In this document: in pieces, positions 42,953 through 52,613 of the stretch
How the letters are laid out: each line of letters begins with the position of its first letter
Numbering within the stretch: position 1 is the stretch's first letter
NCBI GenBank assembly: GCA_022641735.1
Contig: JALCDQ010000001.1
Span: 62,001-126,000, forward strand
Reading direction: 5' to 3'
Length of the DNA: 64,000 nt
From: Prevotella sp.
GTDB lineage: Bacteria; Bacteroidota; Bacteroidia; Bacteroidales; Bacteroidaceae
Program-made: the position numbers and the translations under genes
The notes under the pieces: generated by a model
Databases searched by the model: none
The model's input: only the letters and a program-made list of their open reading frames with translations
What the model was told of the DNA's origin: nothing

Positions 42953-43028
42953 CCAAAGAACGTTTTTGTATATTCCATCAGTAACTTGCATAAATCTTGC
43001 AAGCCGTTTTAAGTTAATTTATTAACAA

Positions 43029-43208
43029 TTCCTAAGCCTGCCTGTGGTTGTTTACAGTCTGCCTATCAGATAGTTTTATTTGCACTTAAAGTTTAATTTC
43101 CCGAAAGTTTTTACTTCTTTATAGAGTTGTAAACAAGTCACTGCCATAGCTAGGAAATAGAGAAAAAGAGTTTTATGGATAAGGCTTTTCCCTATTTCCA
43201 TCACTATT
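43029..43208. other. Region 3' of the STN-domain receptor gene
   Basis: No gene supported. GGAAATAG at 43153 pairs with CTATTTCC at 43192, partly extended, and may terminate the receptor transcript on the minus strand. Confidence 0.45.
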
Positions 43209-45773
43209 TTACAGTCTGTTTTTCTCTGCATTACCGGCTCCAGTACCTTTATATTTACTGCGAGAAACATTGAAATTATAGGTCAGCGTGACACCTATGC
43301 GACGCGAATATTCATAGCAATTCTTCGTGTTGATGATGCTTTGGCCAAACATTGTCCATGCACTCCGTTGCTTTTTGAAAAGGTCGTAGGCATAGACATT
43401 CAACAGCAGGACATCATGTAAGAAACTATGGGTGTAGGCAACATCAACACTTGACTGTGCTCTGCTCCTCACAAAGCCGCTATAACTCCTCGTTTCATAC
43501 TCCATATTCAGAGTGGCAAAGCTGTGTTTGTTTAGCACGAACTTGCTATTCAAACTGAAATTGGCCGATGGTTTCCGTAAGTCTTCAGAGCTGCCATACT
43601 TTAAAGTATTGAAGAAAGGCCTGCTGAAGTCTATCTCGAGCATAGGTTGATACCAGTCAAACTTTGGCGATGCCACGACAGAAGCATAAATATCCTGCGT
43701 CTGACTGTAGTTGCGATTCTGAATAAGTCCTACTTCCTTATCGTCATAAAGGCCTGCCGTATAGAGAATATCGTTCTTGTAATAATTGTATCCAAAGCTC
43801 ATGTTCAGCCAGCGATACACCACATTCATCTCAATGTTGTGCTTGGTGACAGGTGTCAGATAAGGGTTTCCTGCCTCATAAGTAAACCTTCCATCATACT
43901 GCACATTGCTTCGGAGGCTTGAATAAGAAGGCCGGCGAGTCTTCTTCGTATAGCTCAGTTGCCAACTCCATAAGTCTTTGCTCCATCCGAGGGAAACATT
44001 CGGAAACCAATCATCATAAGTTTTGCTCGGTGCCTCTTCCTTTATGCCAAAGGAATAATAAGCAGAAGTCACATGCTCATAGCGCAAACCCGCATCTATA
44101 GACCAATTGCCCATCGTGAGACTATAATCGGCAAAGGGTGCAACATTGCTTTCCTTGATGTCATTCTGAGAGCCTTCCACATATTTTTCAGGGTTCTCAT
44201 AGATGGAATGCGTGACCGTATGCGTGAGTTCTGTCCCCATATTGAACGTTCCCTTACCAATGGGATAACCCAAAATGAGCTTTCCGGCAATCATCCGATT
44301 ATGCCTTGTGTTATACGTATGGACATCGCGGTCCTCGAAGCCATCGCTTGTTTCCTTCCAAGAATCATTGCGTCCGTCTTTCTTCCATAGATAAGTAGCA
44401 TTGGCATTGATATCCAATTGCCCTACCTTGCCTATATAATAAAGGTTGAGCTCATGATTAGGACCTGCGAAAATCTCCATTTCCAATTTTTGTGTGATTG
44501 ACCCTTGATAGACCTCATCTCTCCACACTTCCTCTTTATTTTCAAGTGAATGTCCCTTTCCATTAAGACTCTTATAGACAGAATAATAAGCTCCAAAAGA
44601 GTGATGGTCGTTGATATCATAGTTAAAACCGCATTTTGTACGCAATTCCGATAAGCGGATTACATCATTAGCACCCTCGTTTATCCTTATAGTATGGTCT
44701 TTAAAGAACATTTTGGAAGTTATCGTATTATCCTCTCCCGAAAACCATGTTGAAAAAAAAGAGTTGCTGAAAAATTCCAATCCACCGGTTCTATACTTAA
44801 CATCCAACTGCTCATAACTACCCCATTCGGTGTTATACTTTGCATTCGCTACCGTCCTTATACACCAACCTTCTCCTTGTTTAGGCTTTGCGTGAATGCG
44901 GATTACCGACTGCACGGTGGCATTATATTGCGCTCCTGGACTTGTAATGACATCCACTGATTTGATGTCTGTCGATTTCAACTCCGTTAAATCCTTTGCT
45001 TCTCTCACCAAACGGTTGTTGATATAGATTTCAGGCGTTCCCTTGGCAAACACCGATACGGCTCCTTCTGAATTCACATTCACCCTCGGCAACTGATTGA
45101 GCACGTCTGAGGCAGTGCCTACTTTGCTCAAAAGAGAATGCTCCACATCCACGGTCATGCCGCCTTTTGCCATCTTATATTGCGGTCGTTCTCCCTTCAC
45201 GACCACGCCTTTTATCGCTATGGCATCGGGTTGCAGGCGGATGGTTCCTATATTCGTGTTATCGACAAGGCGCATCTGCGTCTTATAACCCACATACGAC
45301 ACCTTCGCTATCACCCGTCTTTGGGCACATGGAATGACAAAATCGCCATGCTCATTGCTTACTCCGCCATTGATGAAAGCCGTATCCGAAACCGAAAGAA
45401 GCTGAATGTTCACGAACTCCAGAGCCATTCCCTTCTCATCGACCACATGCCCTATGAGGTTCTGCTTTTCCTTTTGGGTGCACTCCAGATAAATGTCTTT
45501 CTTGTCAAAGGTGGCTTTAATGGGATAAAAGCCTATGATTCGCTGCAAGGCCGTGTGGATATCAGCATTCTGAAAGGCCGTCGTAACGGTGAAATCCTCT
45601 AAATCATCATAGATGAAATTGAGGTGATAAGCACTCTGCGCCTTATCCAACCACACGAGTGCATCACTTAAAGAAGTCTTCTCAAAACGATGAGAAAGTC
45701 GCTGGGCACTTGCCGATGAGGCAAGCATAAGTAGCAATATATTGAGGAGTATCTTGTTCATTTCTTTCACCAT
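43209..45773 (-). CDS. STN-domain outer-membrane beta-barrel receptor
   Basis: 854 residues from ATG 45773; an ATG four codons later (MNKILLNILLLMLASSASAQ) directly starts the signal peptide and is equally possible. An STN domain at about 30-100 (LVWLDKAQSAYHLNFIYDD), a carboxypeptidase-like domain (LIGHVVDEKGMALEFVNIQL), a plug (SLLSKVGTASDVLNQLPRV) and a 22-strand-type barrel of the OMP_b-brl_3 kind follow. STN domains contact FecR-type anti-sigma factors, and such a gene lies just upstream. It probably senses or imports a ligand and signals to the ECF sigma factor; ligand unknown. Confidence 0.88.
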   Translation of the reverse strand: MVKEMNKILLNILLLMLASSASAQRLSHRFEKTSLSDALVWLDKAQSAYHLNFIYDDLEDFTVTTAFQNADIHTALQRIIGFYPIKATFDKKDIYLECTQKEKQNLIGHVVDEKGMALEFVNIQLLSVSDTAFINGGVSNEHGDFVIPCAQRRVIAKVSYVGYKTQMRLVDNTNIGTIRLQPDAIAIKGVVVKGERPQYKMAKGGMTVDVEHSLLSKVGTASDVLNQLPRVNVNSEGAVSVFAKGTPEIYINNRLVREAKDLTELKSTDIKSVDVITSPGAQYNATVQSVIRIHAKPKQGEGWCIRTVANAKYNTEWGSYEQLDVKYRTGGLEFFSNSFFSTWFSGEDNTITSKMFFKDHTIRINEGANDVIRLSELRTKCGFNYDINDHHSFGAYYSVYKSLNGKGHSLENKEEVWRDEVYQGSITQKLEMEIFAGPNHELNLYYIGKVGQLDINANATYLWKKDGRNDSWKETSDGFEDRDVHTYNTRHNRMIAGKLILGYPIGKGTFNMGTELTHTVTHSIYENPEKYVEGSQNDIKESNVAPFADYSLTMGNWSIDAGLRYEHVTSAYYSFGIKEEAPSKTYDDWFPNVSLGWSKDLWSWQLSYTKKTRRPSYSSLRSNVQYDGRFTYEAGNPYLTPVTKHNIEMNVVYRWLNMSFGYNYYKNDILYTAGLYDDKEVGLIQNRNYSQTQDIYASVVASPKFDWYQPMLEIDFSRPFFNTLKYGSSEDLRKPSANFSLNSKFVLNKHSFATLNMEYETRSYSGFVRSRAQSSVDVAYTHSFLHDVLLLNVYAYDLFKKQRSAWTMFGQSIINTKNCYEYSRRIGVTLTYNFNVSRSKYKGTGAGNAEKNRL

Positions 45774-45775
45774 AT

Positions 45776-46399
45776 TTATTCGACCGTCATGAGGTTGCCC
45801 GCACTATCGAGGGTGATGTGTACTTTCTCGAAGTGGTTGAGTTTGTCGATAAGGACATCCAAACCTTCCTTTTGGTCCCACTGCAGATAGAAACGCACCG
45901 TGCGCGCATGGGCATTCTGGTATTCCACATGCACCTTATAATAGTCGGAAACAGTCTCTAATATCTTCTGCAATTCTACATCTTGGAAGACTATAGACTC
46001 TGCTTCAGCAGGTTTCACGACGAGTGTTTTACTCCCATCTGTCGCTGACTTTGTGGTTTCCTTTATGGTGATAGCTTGATTTTCAACACGTTGTTCCGCT
46101 TTATCCTTTGATAAATAATGGATAGCAGCAAAAGAAATGCCCGCCAAAAAGAGGCATCCGATAATGATGGCAGCCTGCGGTTTCAACCAGCGCTTTAAGG
46201 GAACAGAAGGCTGATGAGCCGCTTCTTTGGCATCCGTTTGGGTCTTTTCAGAGAGAAAAACCAATCGTTTCCACTCCTCATCCTTATCAGGAATGTCGAT
46301 TTCTGCATCTTTCTTGCTGAAAGTCATGGCCTGTCGGGCCTCTACAAGCATGTCATAGAGTTCCTGATTCTGCTGGATTTCATGATTCGTCTGTTTCAT
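45776..46399 (-). CDS. Anti-sigma factor, FecR-like but lacking the FecR domain
   Basis: 207 residues. Cytoplasmic N-terminus about 1-72, one membrane helix 74-96 (AAIIIGCLFLAGISFAAIHY), a short Ser/Thr/Lys linker, and a C-terminal domain 137-195 (VFQDVELQKILETVSDYYKV) of the DUF4974 type. Standard FecR proteins of the phylum have about 300-plus residues with a FecR beta domain between helix and DUF4974; that domain is absent. It overlaps the sigma gene by 20 nt and ends 2 nt before the receptor. Confidence 0.78.
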   Translation of the reverse strand: MKQTNHEIQQNQELYDMLVEARQAMTFSKKDAEIDIPDKDEEWKRLVFLSEKTQTDAKEAAHQPSVPLKRWLKPQAAIIIGCLFLAGISFAAIHYLSKDKAEQRVENQAITIKETTKSATDGSKTLVVKPAEAESIVFQDVELQKILETVSDYYKVHVEYQNAHARTVRFYLQWDQKEGLDVLIDKLNHFEKVHITLDSAGNLMTVE

Positions 46400-46904
46400 T
46401 TTTAAACTTTTTTCTTAGTTCTTTCAACCCTTGAACGATATGCTTATTCACTGCCGAAACGCTGATTTCCAGTTCTTCAGCTACCTCTTTATAACTCTTT
46501 TCCTCATCATAACAGAGGCGAAGAATGCGTGCTGTCTGTGGCGAAAGATGCTCGTCGATATAGCTGGAAATGGCTTTCCACCGTTCCTCCTGCTCCTTTA
46601 CAGGCGCAAGAGAATACTCCATCTCGCGCGGATAGAGCATTTGCAGGCGTTCATCCAACTTCTTGTGAGCCATCAGATTGAGGCATCCATTGCGCACGCT
46701 CATCAACAAATAGCCACGCACAGAAGGCTCGCGCAAAATCTGAGAACCGCTCATCAACTTCAAAAAAACGCTCTGCACCACATCCCGACTTGCCTCTCCA
46801 TCACGTAAAAGCGTGAAGGCCAAGCGGTACATGGAGGCATAATGTTCCTTGAAAAGCATCTCCATGGATGTCTGATTCTGTGTTGATATTTCGGCTTTCT
46901 GCAT
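46380..46904 (-). CDS. ECF RNA polymerase sigma factor
   Basis: 174 residues. Region 2 (LFKEHYASMYRLAFTLLRD, ASRDVVQSVFLKLMSG) and region 4 (LRLCYDEEKSYKEVAEELEI, AVNKHIVQGLKELRKK) are complete. It is of the Bacteroidetes FecI-like ECF type, released by the anti-sigma encoded next to it when the receptor binds its ligand. Likely targets include its own cassette; its promoter is a housekeeping-type box 67 nt upstream. Confidence 0.92.
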   Translation of the reverse strand: MQKAEISTQNQTSMEMLFKEHYASMYRLAFTLLRDGEASRDVVQSVFLKLMSGSQILREPSVRGYLLMSVRNGCLNLMAHKKLDERLQMLYPREMEYSLAPVKEQEERWKAISSYIDEHLSPQTARILRLCYDEEKSYKEVAEELEISVSAVNKHIVQGLKELRKKFKNETDES

Positions 46905-46971
46905 ACCTTTGGGGATTGTTTTTTACTTATAATACAAACGAATGTCGTTTTTAATTACCCCTATGAAGGTA

Positions 46972-46979
46972 CAAATTTA
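46972..46979 (-). promoter_or_regulatory. -7 box of the sigma/anti-sigma/receptor cassette
   Basis: TAAATTTG on the minus strand, 67 nt before the sigma ATG. A small stem (AAACGA/TCGTTT) lies in the leader. Confidence 0.55.
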
Positions 46980-47069
46980 TAAAAAAAAACGGCAAACAGT
47001 AATCCTATTCGCCACATATCGCAAGATGAAAGGTTATCCATCGGGAAACCCTTTGCAGTAAAGGGCTGA

Positions 47070-47157
47070 GTAAAACAGACTGTTTCACTGAGTAAATCAG
47101 GCTGATTTACACGATGAATCAGGCTGTTTTACAATGTAAACAACCGTTACTTACAAA
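47070..47157. repeat. 22-bp tandem repeat array H (4 units)
   Basis: Units at 47070, 47092, 47114 and 47136. Closest relative is array A: both start GTAAAACAG and share a unit ATGAATCAG-CTGTTTTAC. Confidence 0.87.
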
Positions 47158-47213
47158 ACAAACAATCATCACTCAGAAAATCATCTGTTATCACCTACCC
47201 TCTAAAACGATAA

Positions 47214-47243
47214 TTTGCCCCATGAAATCAATCATGAGGCAAA
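47214..47243 (-). terminator. Probable terminator of the TonB receptor gene
   Basis: TTTGCC and CATGA pair with TCATG and GGCAAA; the minus strand continues TTATCGTTTT. Confidence 0.6.
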
Positions 47244-47266
47244 TCACAAAGTACAATCATCAAACA

Positions 47267-49702
47267 CTAGAAATGCAGTTTAACCCCCACTCCCACTTGA
47301 ATAGGATTGCCCCTTTGGGCAAAGTATTCCATGGTGCGCGTTGCACTGCTGCTCACTGCAAAGGTGTTGTAATCGGTGTTGGTAAGGTTGCGTGCCCACA
47401 AAGAAACAGATACATTGCCCAACTCAGCATCAGCATGAGCACCCACAACAGCATAGAACTTCTGGGAATAAGTGTTGCCTTCATCCCAATAAGTACGGCC
47501 TTGCGCATTTACATTTGCTCCTAAAACGATGGCCTTCAATGCTCCTTCGTTGACATCGATGCGATAATCAGCGCGAGCAGCCACGGTGTGCATAGGCACA
47601 TAAGGCACCTTCTTATCCTTGTAATCCACGGTGACGGTCTGACCGTTCACAGTCTTTTCGTCGGTATATTCTTTGAAAACAGCATGTGTGAGACCATAGC
47701 TCAATGCCCAATCCAAATGATTGGAGAAGGCACTTCCACGCAGTGAAGCCTCAATACCACAGCTATAGCTCTTGCCTGCATTCACCATCATGCGGCCATA
47801 ACTGAAGTTGCTTGCCATCACTGACAGTTGTTGATTGCGCACCTGCATGTAATAAGCAGCGAAATCAAAGTGAACACGATTCTGAAGAAGGTTCAAATGC
47901 GCGCCTACTTCATAGTTCCAGCTGGTCTCAGGCTTATAAGAGATGGTCTTGGCAATGTTCGCATAGTCGGCTTCTGTATGTGGAACAGTATAATCACCAG
48001 CCATTACCTTAGAACTATTAGCCATCAATTCGGTGCTTAAGATATCAGAGAACATCTGAATATTATAGCCTCCTGCACGATAACCTTTGCTCACTGTTGC
48101 ATATACATTGCTGCCATCTTGGAACTTATAAGTAAGCGCAAACTTTGGAAGCAACTGATTGAAGTCATCATGAAGACGGTTTTCCACCAGCGTCTGAAGT
48201 GTCCGCGAAGCTGTAGCTCCCATCACTGAGGCGTTCATAGTCATGTATGCAGATGAGCGATAATCTATCTTTGTGTGAATATAATCATAACGGAGACCCA
48301 ACGTAAAAGTAAGGTTCTTGGTCAAATCAAAGTTGGATTCATGATAGAATCCGAGGTTAAATTGCGGCGTGCGATAAACACCCGGAGCTCCCATATCTAT
48401 TGAATTGATGGCTACACCACCGGCTTTTGCTATCGTGGCAGCAGCCATCTGCTGGGCCATCGCTTCAGGCATGCCTTTCGCTACCATACCTCTTACCATC
48501 GCTGAGAGGATCCCATTATACATCAGAGGCTGTATCATGTTTGCCATCATACTGGTCATATCCTTATCAAAGAATACCGGACCATCCGTCTTCAACCATT
48601 GCGCAGAGAAGAAAGAGCCTAAAGTCCAACGCCAAAAACCACCTACCGGATGATTGCTCTTTAAGGAAAACTCCTGCGTAAGGGCATTCTGAAACTGGCG
48701 TTGCATCATGTGCATATAGTCAGCAGGCAAGTAATCCTGGTCCATCAGAAGGTAATCTTTCAGATACTGATAGCTCGTTGTGGAATTAAAATCAAAATAA
48801 TTAGCCTTATAACCGATATTAAGTCCCGAAATCAAAGTATTCCGGCGATAATTTCCCGTATAGGTAGAAGAAGGCTGAGCCGCCTTTCCTGTTGCTAAAT
48901 CAAGCACTCCATAAGGGAAGGCATTTTGTCGAACATACTGATAATTGGTAGTGAAATCGAAGCTCAAGCGCTGTGTTGGCTGATACATCAAGCGCAACTT
49001 GCCACCAGCTTCATTGTATTTATCGGCCCTATCGCCCGTTGTCTGATTGCGGAAAAATCCATTCTGACCATCATAAAAACCAGCTAAAGAGAAAGCAAAA
49101 GCATCACTTAACTTATTATAATGAGCAAATTCAATGTTGCGATAATTACGAGAACCATAACCTAAATCTACATCTGTTCCCTGATAAGTAAAAGGATTGC
49201 GCGAATACATACGCACTAATCCACCCTCAGTGTTCTGTCCATAGAGCGTTCCTTGCGGTCCCCGAAGAATATCAACACGTTCAAGTTGGTAGTTATGAAG
49301 GTTGAATGCCGCCTTGCTCATCACAGGAATGCCATCCAGATAGATGCCTACAGCCGGACTATTGACACGAGAACCGATGCCACGCACATACACAGCAGAG
49401 CTCAAACGAGAACCATAATTAGGCATTACAAACGATGGAACATACTGAGAAAGTTCGCGTAAATCCCTGACACCCAAGTTATTGATGTTCTGATAAGAGA
49501 ACATGGAGGAACTTAAGGCCTGCTGACGAAGACGGAAATTCTCTTTTGGTTGGGAGATGACAATCACCTCATCAAGGTCATGAACACGTGAAGAATCCAA
49601 TAAGCTGATGTTTTCAAAAGGGTTTCTCAACTTACCTGCCTTCGTTGGAACGGTAGCACCGCAGGCTACCAATAATATAATTAATAGAAATTTCCTGTTC
49701 AT
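47267..49702 (-). CDS. TonB-dependent outer-membrane receptor
   Basis: 811 residues from ATG 49702, chosen for its signal peptide (NRKFLLIILLVACGATVPTK) and the promoter box 20 nt upstream. A TonB-box-like DEVIVIS precedes the plug: AVYVRGIGSRVNSPAVGIYL and LERVDILRGPQGTLYGQNTE are classical. The barrel ends in a terminal Phe (VGVGVKLHF) as expected for outer-membrane insertion. No SusD partner and no carboxypeptidase-like domain, so it resembles siderophore, heme or cofactor receptors more than SusC; ligand unknown. Confidence 0.92.
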   Translation of the reverse strand: MNRKFLLIILLVACGATVPTKAGKLRNPFENISLLDSSRVHDLDEVIVISQPKENFRLRQQALSSSMFSYQNINNLGVRDLRELSQYVPSFVMPNYGSRLSSAVYVRGIGSRVNSPAVGIYLDGIPVMSKAAFNLHNYQLERVDILRGPQGTLYGQNTEGGLVRMYSRNPFTYQGTDVDLGYGSRNYRNIEFAHYNKLSDAFAFSLAGFYDGQNGFFRNQTTGDRADKYNEAGGKLRLMYQPTQRLSFDFTTNYQYVRQNAFPYGVLDLATGKAAQPSSTYTGNYRRNTLISGLNIGYKANYFDFNSTTSYQYLKDYLLMDQDYLPADYMHMMQRQFQNALTQEFSLKSNHPVGGFWRWTLGSFFSAQWLKTDGPVFFDKDMTSMMANMIQPLMYNGILSAMVRGMVAKGMPEAMAQQMAAATIAKAGGVAINSIDMGAPGVYRTPQFNLGFYHESNFDLTKNLTFTLGLRYDYIHTKIDYRSSAYMTMNASVMGATASRTLQTLVENRLHDDFNQLLPKFALTYKFQDGSNVYATVSKGYRAGGYNIQMFSDILSTELMANSSKVMAGDYTVPHTEADYANIAKTISYKPETSWNYEVGAHLNLLQNRVHFDFAAYYMQVRNQQLSVMASNFSYGRMMVNAGKSYSCGIEASLRGSAFSNHLDWALSYGLTHAVFKEYTDEKTVNGQTVTVDYKDKKVPYVPMHTVAARADYRIDVNEGALKAIVLGANVNAQGRTYWDEGNTYSQKFYAVVGAHADAELGNVSVSLWARNLTNTDYNTFAVSSSATRTMEYFAQRGNPIQVGVGVKLHF

Positions 49703-49722
49703 ATAGCTATAATTTATGCCTG

Positions 49723-49730
49723 CAAAGTTA
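49723..49730 (-). promoter_or_regulatory. -7 box of the TonB receptor gene
   Basis: TAACTTTG on the minus strand, 20 nt before ATG 49702. Confidence 0.65.
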
Positions 49731-49771
49731 CAAAATAATTTTTTACGAATCAATCCCCATTTATGAGGAAA

Positions 49772-50773
49772 TTAGCTGTTTAACGCCCCACAATGCGGAC
49801 ATTTTCCTTTATGACGCATCTTTGCTCCACAATTTCCACAGATGAAATAGGCTCGATTGCGGAGAAAATACTGTCGCAAAGCAAAATAAAAATAAGCAGC
49901 CAGCAGAATATAACCTATATAATATAAGGAGGTTATACTGAAAACGATATAGTCAACGGCACATACTGCCGCCAAACCGCACAGATACATCAGCGCTTCT
50001 CCTAACGGAAGTTGATGACGAACATCATCTAATGCCGCCAATCCCACGATGAGCATTGACCAAACAGATATTAGGAAAATAGACAACAAAAGCGGAACGG
50101 AGAATGGATTGAGCGTGGGATGGAAATAAAAATGCCGCCAAACCTCTGGCGCAAAGGTCTGTATGCTGGCATAAAAAGTAGCTGACGTCGCCACGATGAG
50201 CACCAAGAAGGTGGGATAAAACGAATCAATGTCACGGAAATGGACAATATGGGCATTCATTCTGAGCATCTTCCGCATCATATAAGCAAACCCTATGATG
50301 CAGATAATGATGAGAAAGATTAGCAAGTGAATATCTGAAAAGGCTGATATAAATTGAGAGATAGGGTCGTCAGGAACAACACCTGGAAGGAGTTTTGACT
50401 CATGTATCCACCCGAAAGTGCTCTGATCACGGGCTACCTGCACCCATACAGAATCGATGAAATCATTCGGAAGAACACGAATATCTGCCACCACAAGGTG
50501 GTCATGACGATGAACGACAACGGTATCCGTCTTCATATTATTGAGCAATTCCTCAGGTTGTTGCTCCAATAGAATCAAAGAATCCGCCTTCACCACAAAG
50601 TTGAAGTTATTCGTATAATGGTGAGTAGACGAGAAAGAGAGGGAATCACGCTGGCGCTCACTATACTGCACAAGTGCATCCGAGGTTTTGGGAGCCTGAT
50701 GATAGCACGCTGAAAACAGCAGCAAAGCTATACTGCAAAGTGCAAAATAAGCATAAGTTTTAACTCTCGGCAT
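49772..50773 (-). CDS. Lipoprotein-signal membrane protein with C-terminal zinc ribbon
   Basis: 333 residues. Lipoprotein-type signal ending LLFSAC (Cys23), an extracytoplasmic SH3-like region about 60-130 (SVWVQVARDQSTFGWIHESK), about five membrane helices from residue 145 to 305, and a four-Cys ribbon at the C-terminus (CGNCGAKMRHKGKCPHCGA). Family not named. It overlaps the U32 gene by 14 nt and ends the metA operon. Confidence 0.75.
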   Translation of the reverse strand: MPRVKTYAYFALCSIALLLFSACYHQAPKTSDALVQYSERQRDSLSFSSTHHYTNNFNFVVKADSLILLEQQPEELLNNMKTDTVVVHRHDHLVVADIRVLPNDFIDSVWVQVARDQSTFGWIHESKLLPGVVPDDPISQFISAFSDIHLLIFLIIICIIGFAYMMRKMLRMNAHIVHFRDIDSFYPTFLVLIVATSATFYASIQTFAPEVWRHFYFHPTLNPFSVPLLLSIFLISVWSMLIVGLAALDDVRHQLPLGEALMYLCGLAAVCAVDYIVFSITSLYYIGYILLAAYFYFALRQYFLRNRAYFICGNCGAKMRHKGKCPHCGALNS

Positions 50774-52607
50774 AGATATTCATCTGACATTCATCACATT
50801 TAAACTGCAATCGGAAGCGTCGCCCATCGGGCAACTGCAAATAGAGAGGCTCGCGCCAAGTGGGTTGTTTGCCACCATGACGCACGCAATAACCTAGAGA
50901 ATAACGAATGCAATATCGGCACTGCATGATGAGAGGGTCCTTTACAGGTCTTACTTCGAAAGCCTCTAGTGGCTTTTCCATGCCCTGAAGCTCATAAAAA
51001 TCACGGGCTTTAACATTGACGATATTGTAAAGATATGGATATTGCTTATATTCAGGTTGCCATCCTTCCTGCGGGATTGTCATTGCTGAAGGTTTGATTT
51101 GCCTACTTTCAGGCTCATCCTTCTTCATTTGGATGCTCTCCACACACTTTCTCCTTAAATCTGAAAGGATGCTTGAAGGGATGAAGAAAGCATCTGCACC
51201 TTGCTCAATCTTTAGTTCCGAGCATCGATAAAGAGTATCTCCCAATTTAGAGAGTTGCCTTAATATATTATCACGTTGGGGCTTTTGAGCTTGCTGATGT
51301 TCAAATTGCACATTGCTCTCACCCTGAATTTTACCATCTTCAGTTGATATTTTCAAGGAAAAGCCATCATCAGTCAGGCCAAAAATCATCTTTACCAATA
51401 TCTTTCTTTCTGCTGTTTTACCAGATAATATCTTCTCAAAAGCCTCATCATTATTACGATATAGAGCCACTCCCGGCCGTAGATGTTCAGGCATTTTAAA
51501 AGGATATAGGCGGTTACCCTCCACCTTATTCACCCGAAAACCTTCTAACTCATGCTCATCATTGATAAAACAAAGTCCGTCACCATTGGCAAAAGACGCT
51601 GTCCCTGCTACATTAAACGAGTTCCCACGAAATTCTTTCACATGACCAACATACTCTCCCAAGGCCTTTGGAGTATCAAAACTGGCGATATCCGGTTGAC
51701 GTCCTTGCAGGAAATAAGAAGTAAAACCACGATTGAAAGTCTTTGCGAGATTCGGCGTAAAAGCATAAGAAACCTCCCCTCTGCTTGCTCTGCAATACTC
51801 ATTCGGATGCTTTTCGATAATCTGATTCAAACGTTCAGAATAAGCAGAAACGACATTCTTCACATAAGCCACATCTTTCAAGCGGCCTTCTATTTTAAAA
51901 GAAGATGCTCCAGCAGCAGCTAACTCCTCCAAATGGTCTATCTGACACAAGTCCTTTAAAGACAACAGATGGCGCTGATGAACGATTTCCTTGCCATCAG
52001 CATCTTGCAAATCAAACTTCAAACGGCAAAATTGAGCACACTCTCCCCTATTGGCACTGCGATTGAAACAATATTGAGAGGCATAGCAAAGACCCGAATA
52101 ACTTACACATAGAGCCCCATGAACAAAGACTTCGAGCTCCACATCAGGTACGGCTTGATGAATGGCTGAAATCTCAGAAAGTGACAATTCGCGCGCAAGC
52201 ACTACCCTGCTGCACCCTAAAGACTGAAGCCAAGCCACCTTCTCTGCCGAACGATTATCCGTCTGAGTGGAAGCATGGATAGCCAAACGAGAGCCTGATA
52301 GCTTCTCTATCAATGACATATCCTGTACCAATAGAGCATCAACACCCGCATCGGCCAACTCATCTACCAAATGAAACGTAGCTTCCAACTCACTATCATA
52401 GATAATGGTATTGACCGTAACATACACCTTTGCGGCAAACTGATGCGCATACTCACACAACAGGTGAATATCAGAAACCGAATTGCCAGCAGCAGCCCGC
52501 GCACCAAAGCGTGACGCTCCGATGTATACAGCATCAGCACCATGTTCAATGGCAGCCATTCCGCATTCCAAATTCTTTGCCGGTGCAAGCAGTTCGAGTT
52601 TTCTCAT
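50760..52607 (-). CDS. U32-family peptidase-like protein (RNA hydroxylation type)
   Basis: 615 residues. LELLAPAKNLECGMAAIEHG starts the barrel, the U32 signature is EVFVHGALCVSYSGLC with following Cys residues (YCFNRSANRGECAQFC), and a C-terminal Cys-rich part (MQCRYCIRYSLGYCVRHGG) may bind a cluster or zinc. Several U32 proteins, for example RlhA and TrhP in E. coli, are needed for hydroxylation of rRNA or tRNA rather than proteolysis; the specific target here is open. Six nt after metA. Confidence 0.85.
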   Translation of the reverse strand: MRKLELLAPAKNLECGMAAIEHGADAVYIGASRFGARAAAGNSVSDIHLLCEYAHQFAAKVYVTVNTIIYDSELEATFHLVDELADAGVDALLVQDMSLIEKLSGSRLAIHASTQTDNRSAEKVAWLQSLGCSRVVLARELSLSEISAIHQAVPDVELEVFVHGALCVSYSGLCYASQYCFNRSANRGECAQFCRLKFDLQDADGKEIVHQRHLLSLKDLCQIDHLEELAAAGASSFKIEGRLKDVAYVKNVVSAYSERLNQIIEKHPNEYCRASRGEVSYAFTPNLAKTFNRGFTSYFLQGRQPDIASFDTPKALGEYVGHVKEFRGNSFNVAGTASFANGDGLCFINDEHELEGFRVNKVEGNRLYPFKMPEHLRPGVALYRNNDEAFEKILSGKTAERKILVKMIFGLTDDGFSLKISTEDGKIQGESNVQFEHQQAQKPQRDNILRQLSKLGDTLYRCSELKIEQGADAFFIPSSILSDLRRKCVESIQMKKDEPESRQIKPSAMTIPQEGWQPEYKQYPYLYNIVNVKARDFYELQGMEKPLEAFEVRPVKDPLIMQCRYCIRYSLGYCVRHGGKQPTWREPLYLQLPDGRRFRLQFKCDECQMNIYAES

Positions 52608-52613
52608 TCTATC

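Larger units (their letters stand above)
42618..43028 (+). repeat. Composite intergenic element, copy 2
   Basis: It carries the same ordered landmarks as copy 1 at 28938-29325, with an array extended by units of another sequence type (CACGTTTGGCCAAACG, TCGTTAGGCCAAACG). The 22-base block starting CCGTTTTAAG at 43004 is identical to the one at 29301. Confidence 0.8.
46980..47266. other. Gap between the sigma gene and the TonB receptor
   Basis: Holds array H, bordered by CCCTTT-GCAGT-AAAGGG as array A is, and the receptor terminator. No gene. Confidence 0.6.

Noticed and set aside
43076..43270. 64-codon minus-strand frame after the STN receptor
   Set aside because: It overlaps the end of the receptor gene in another frame and has no promoter or recognisable product.
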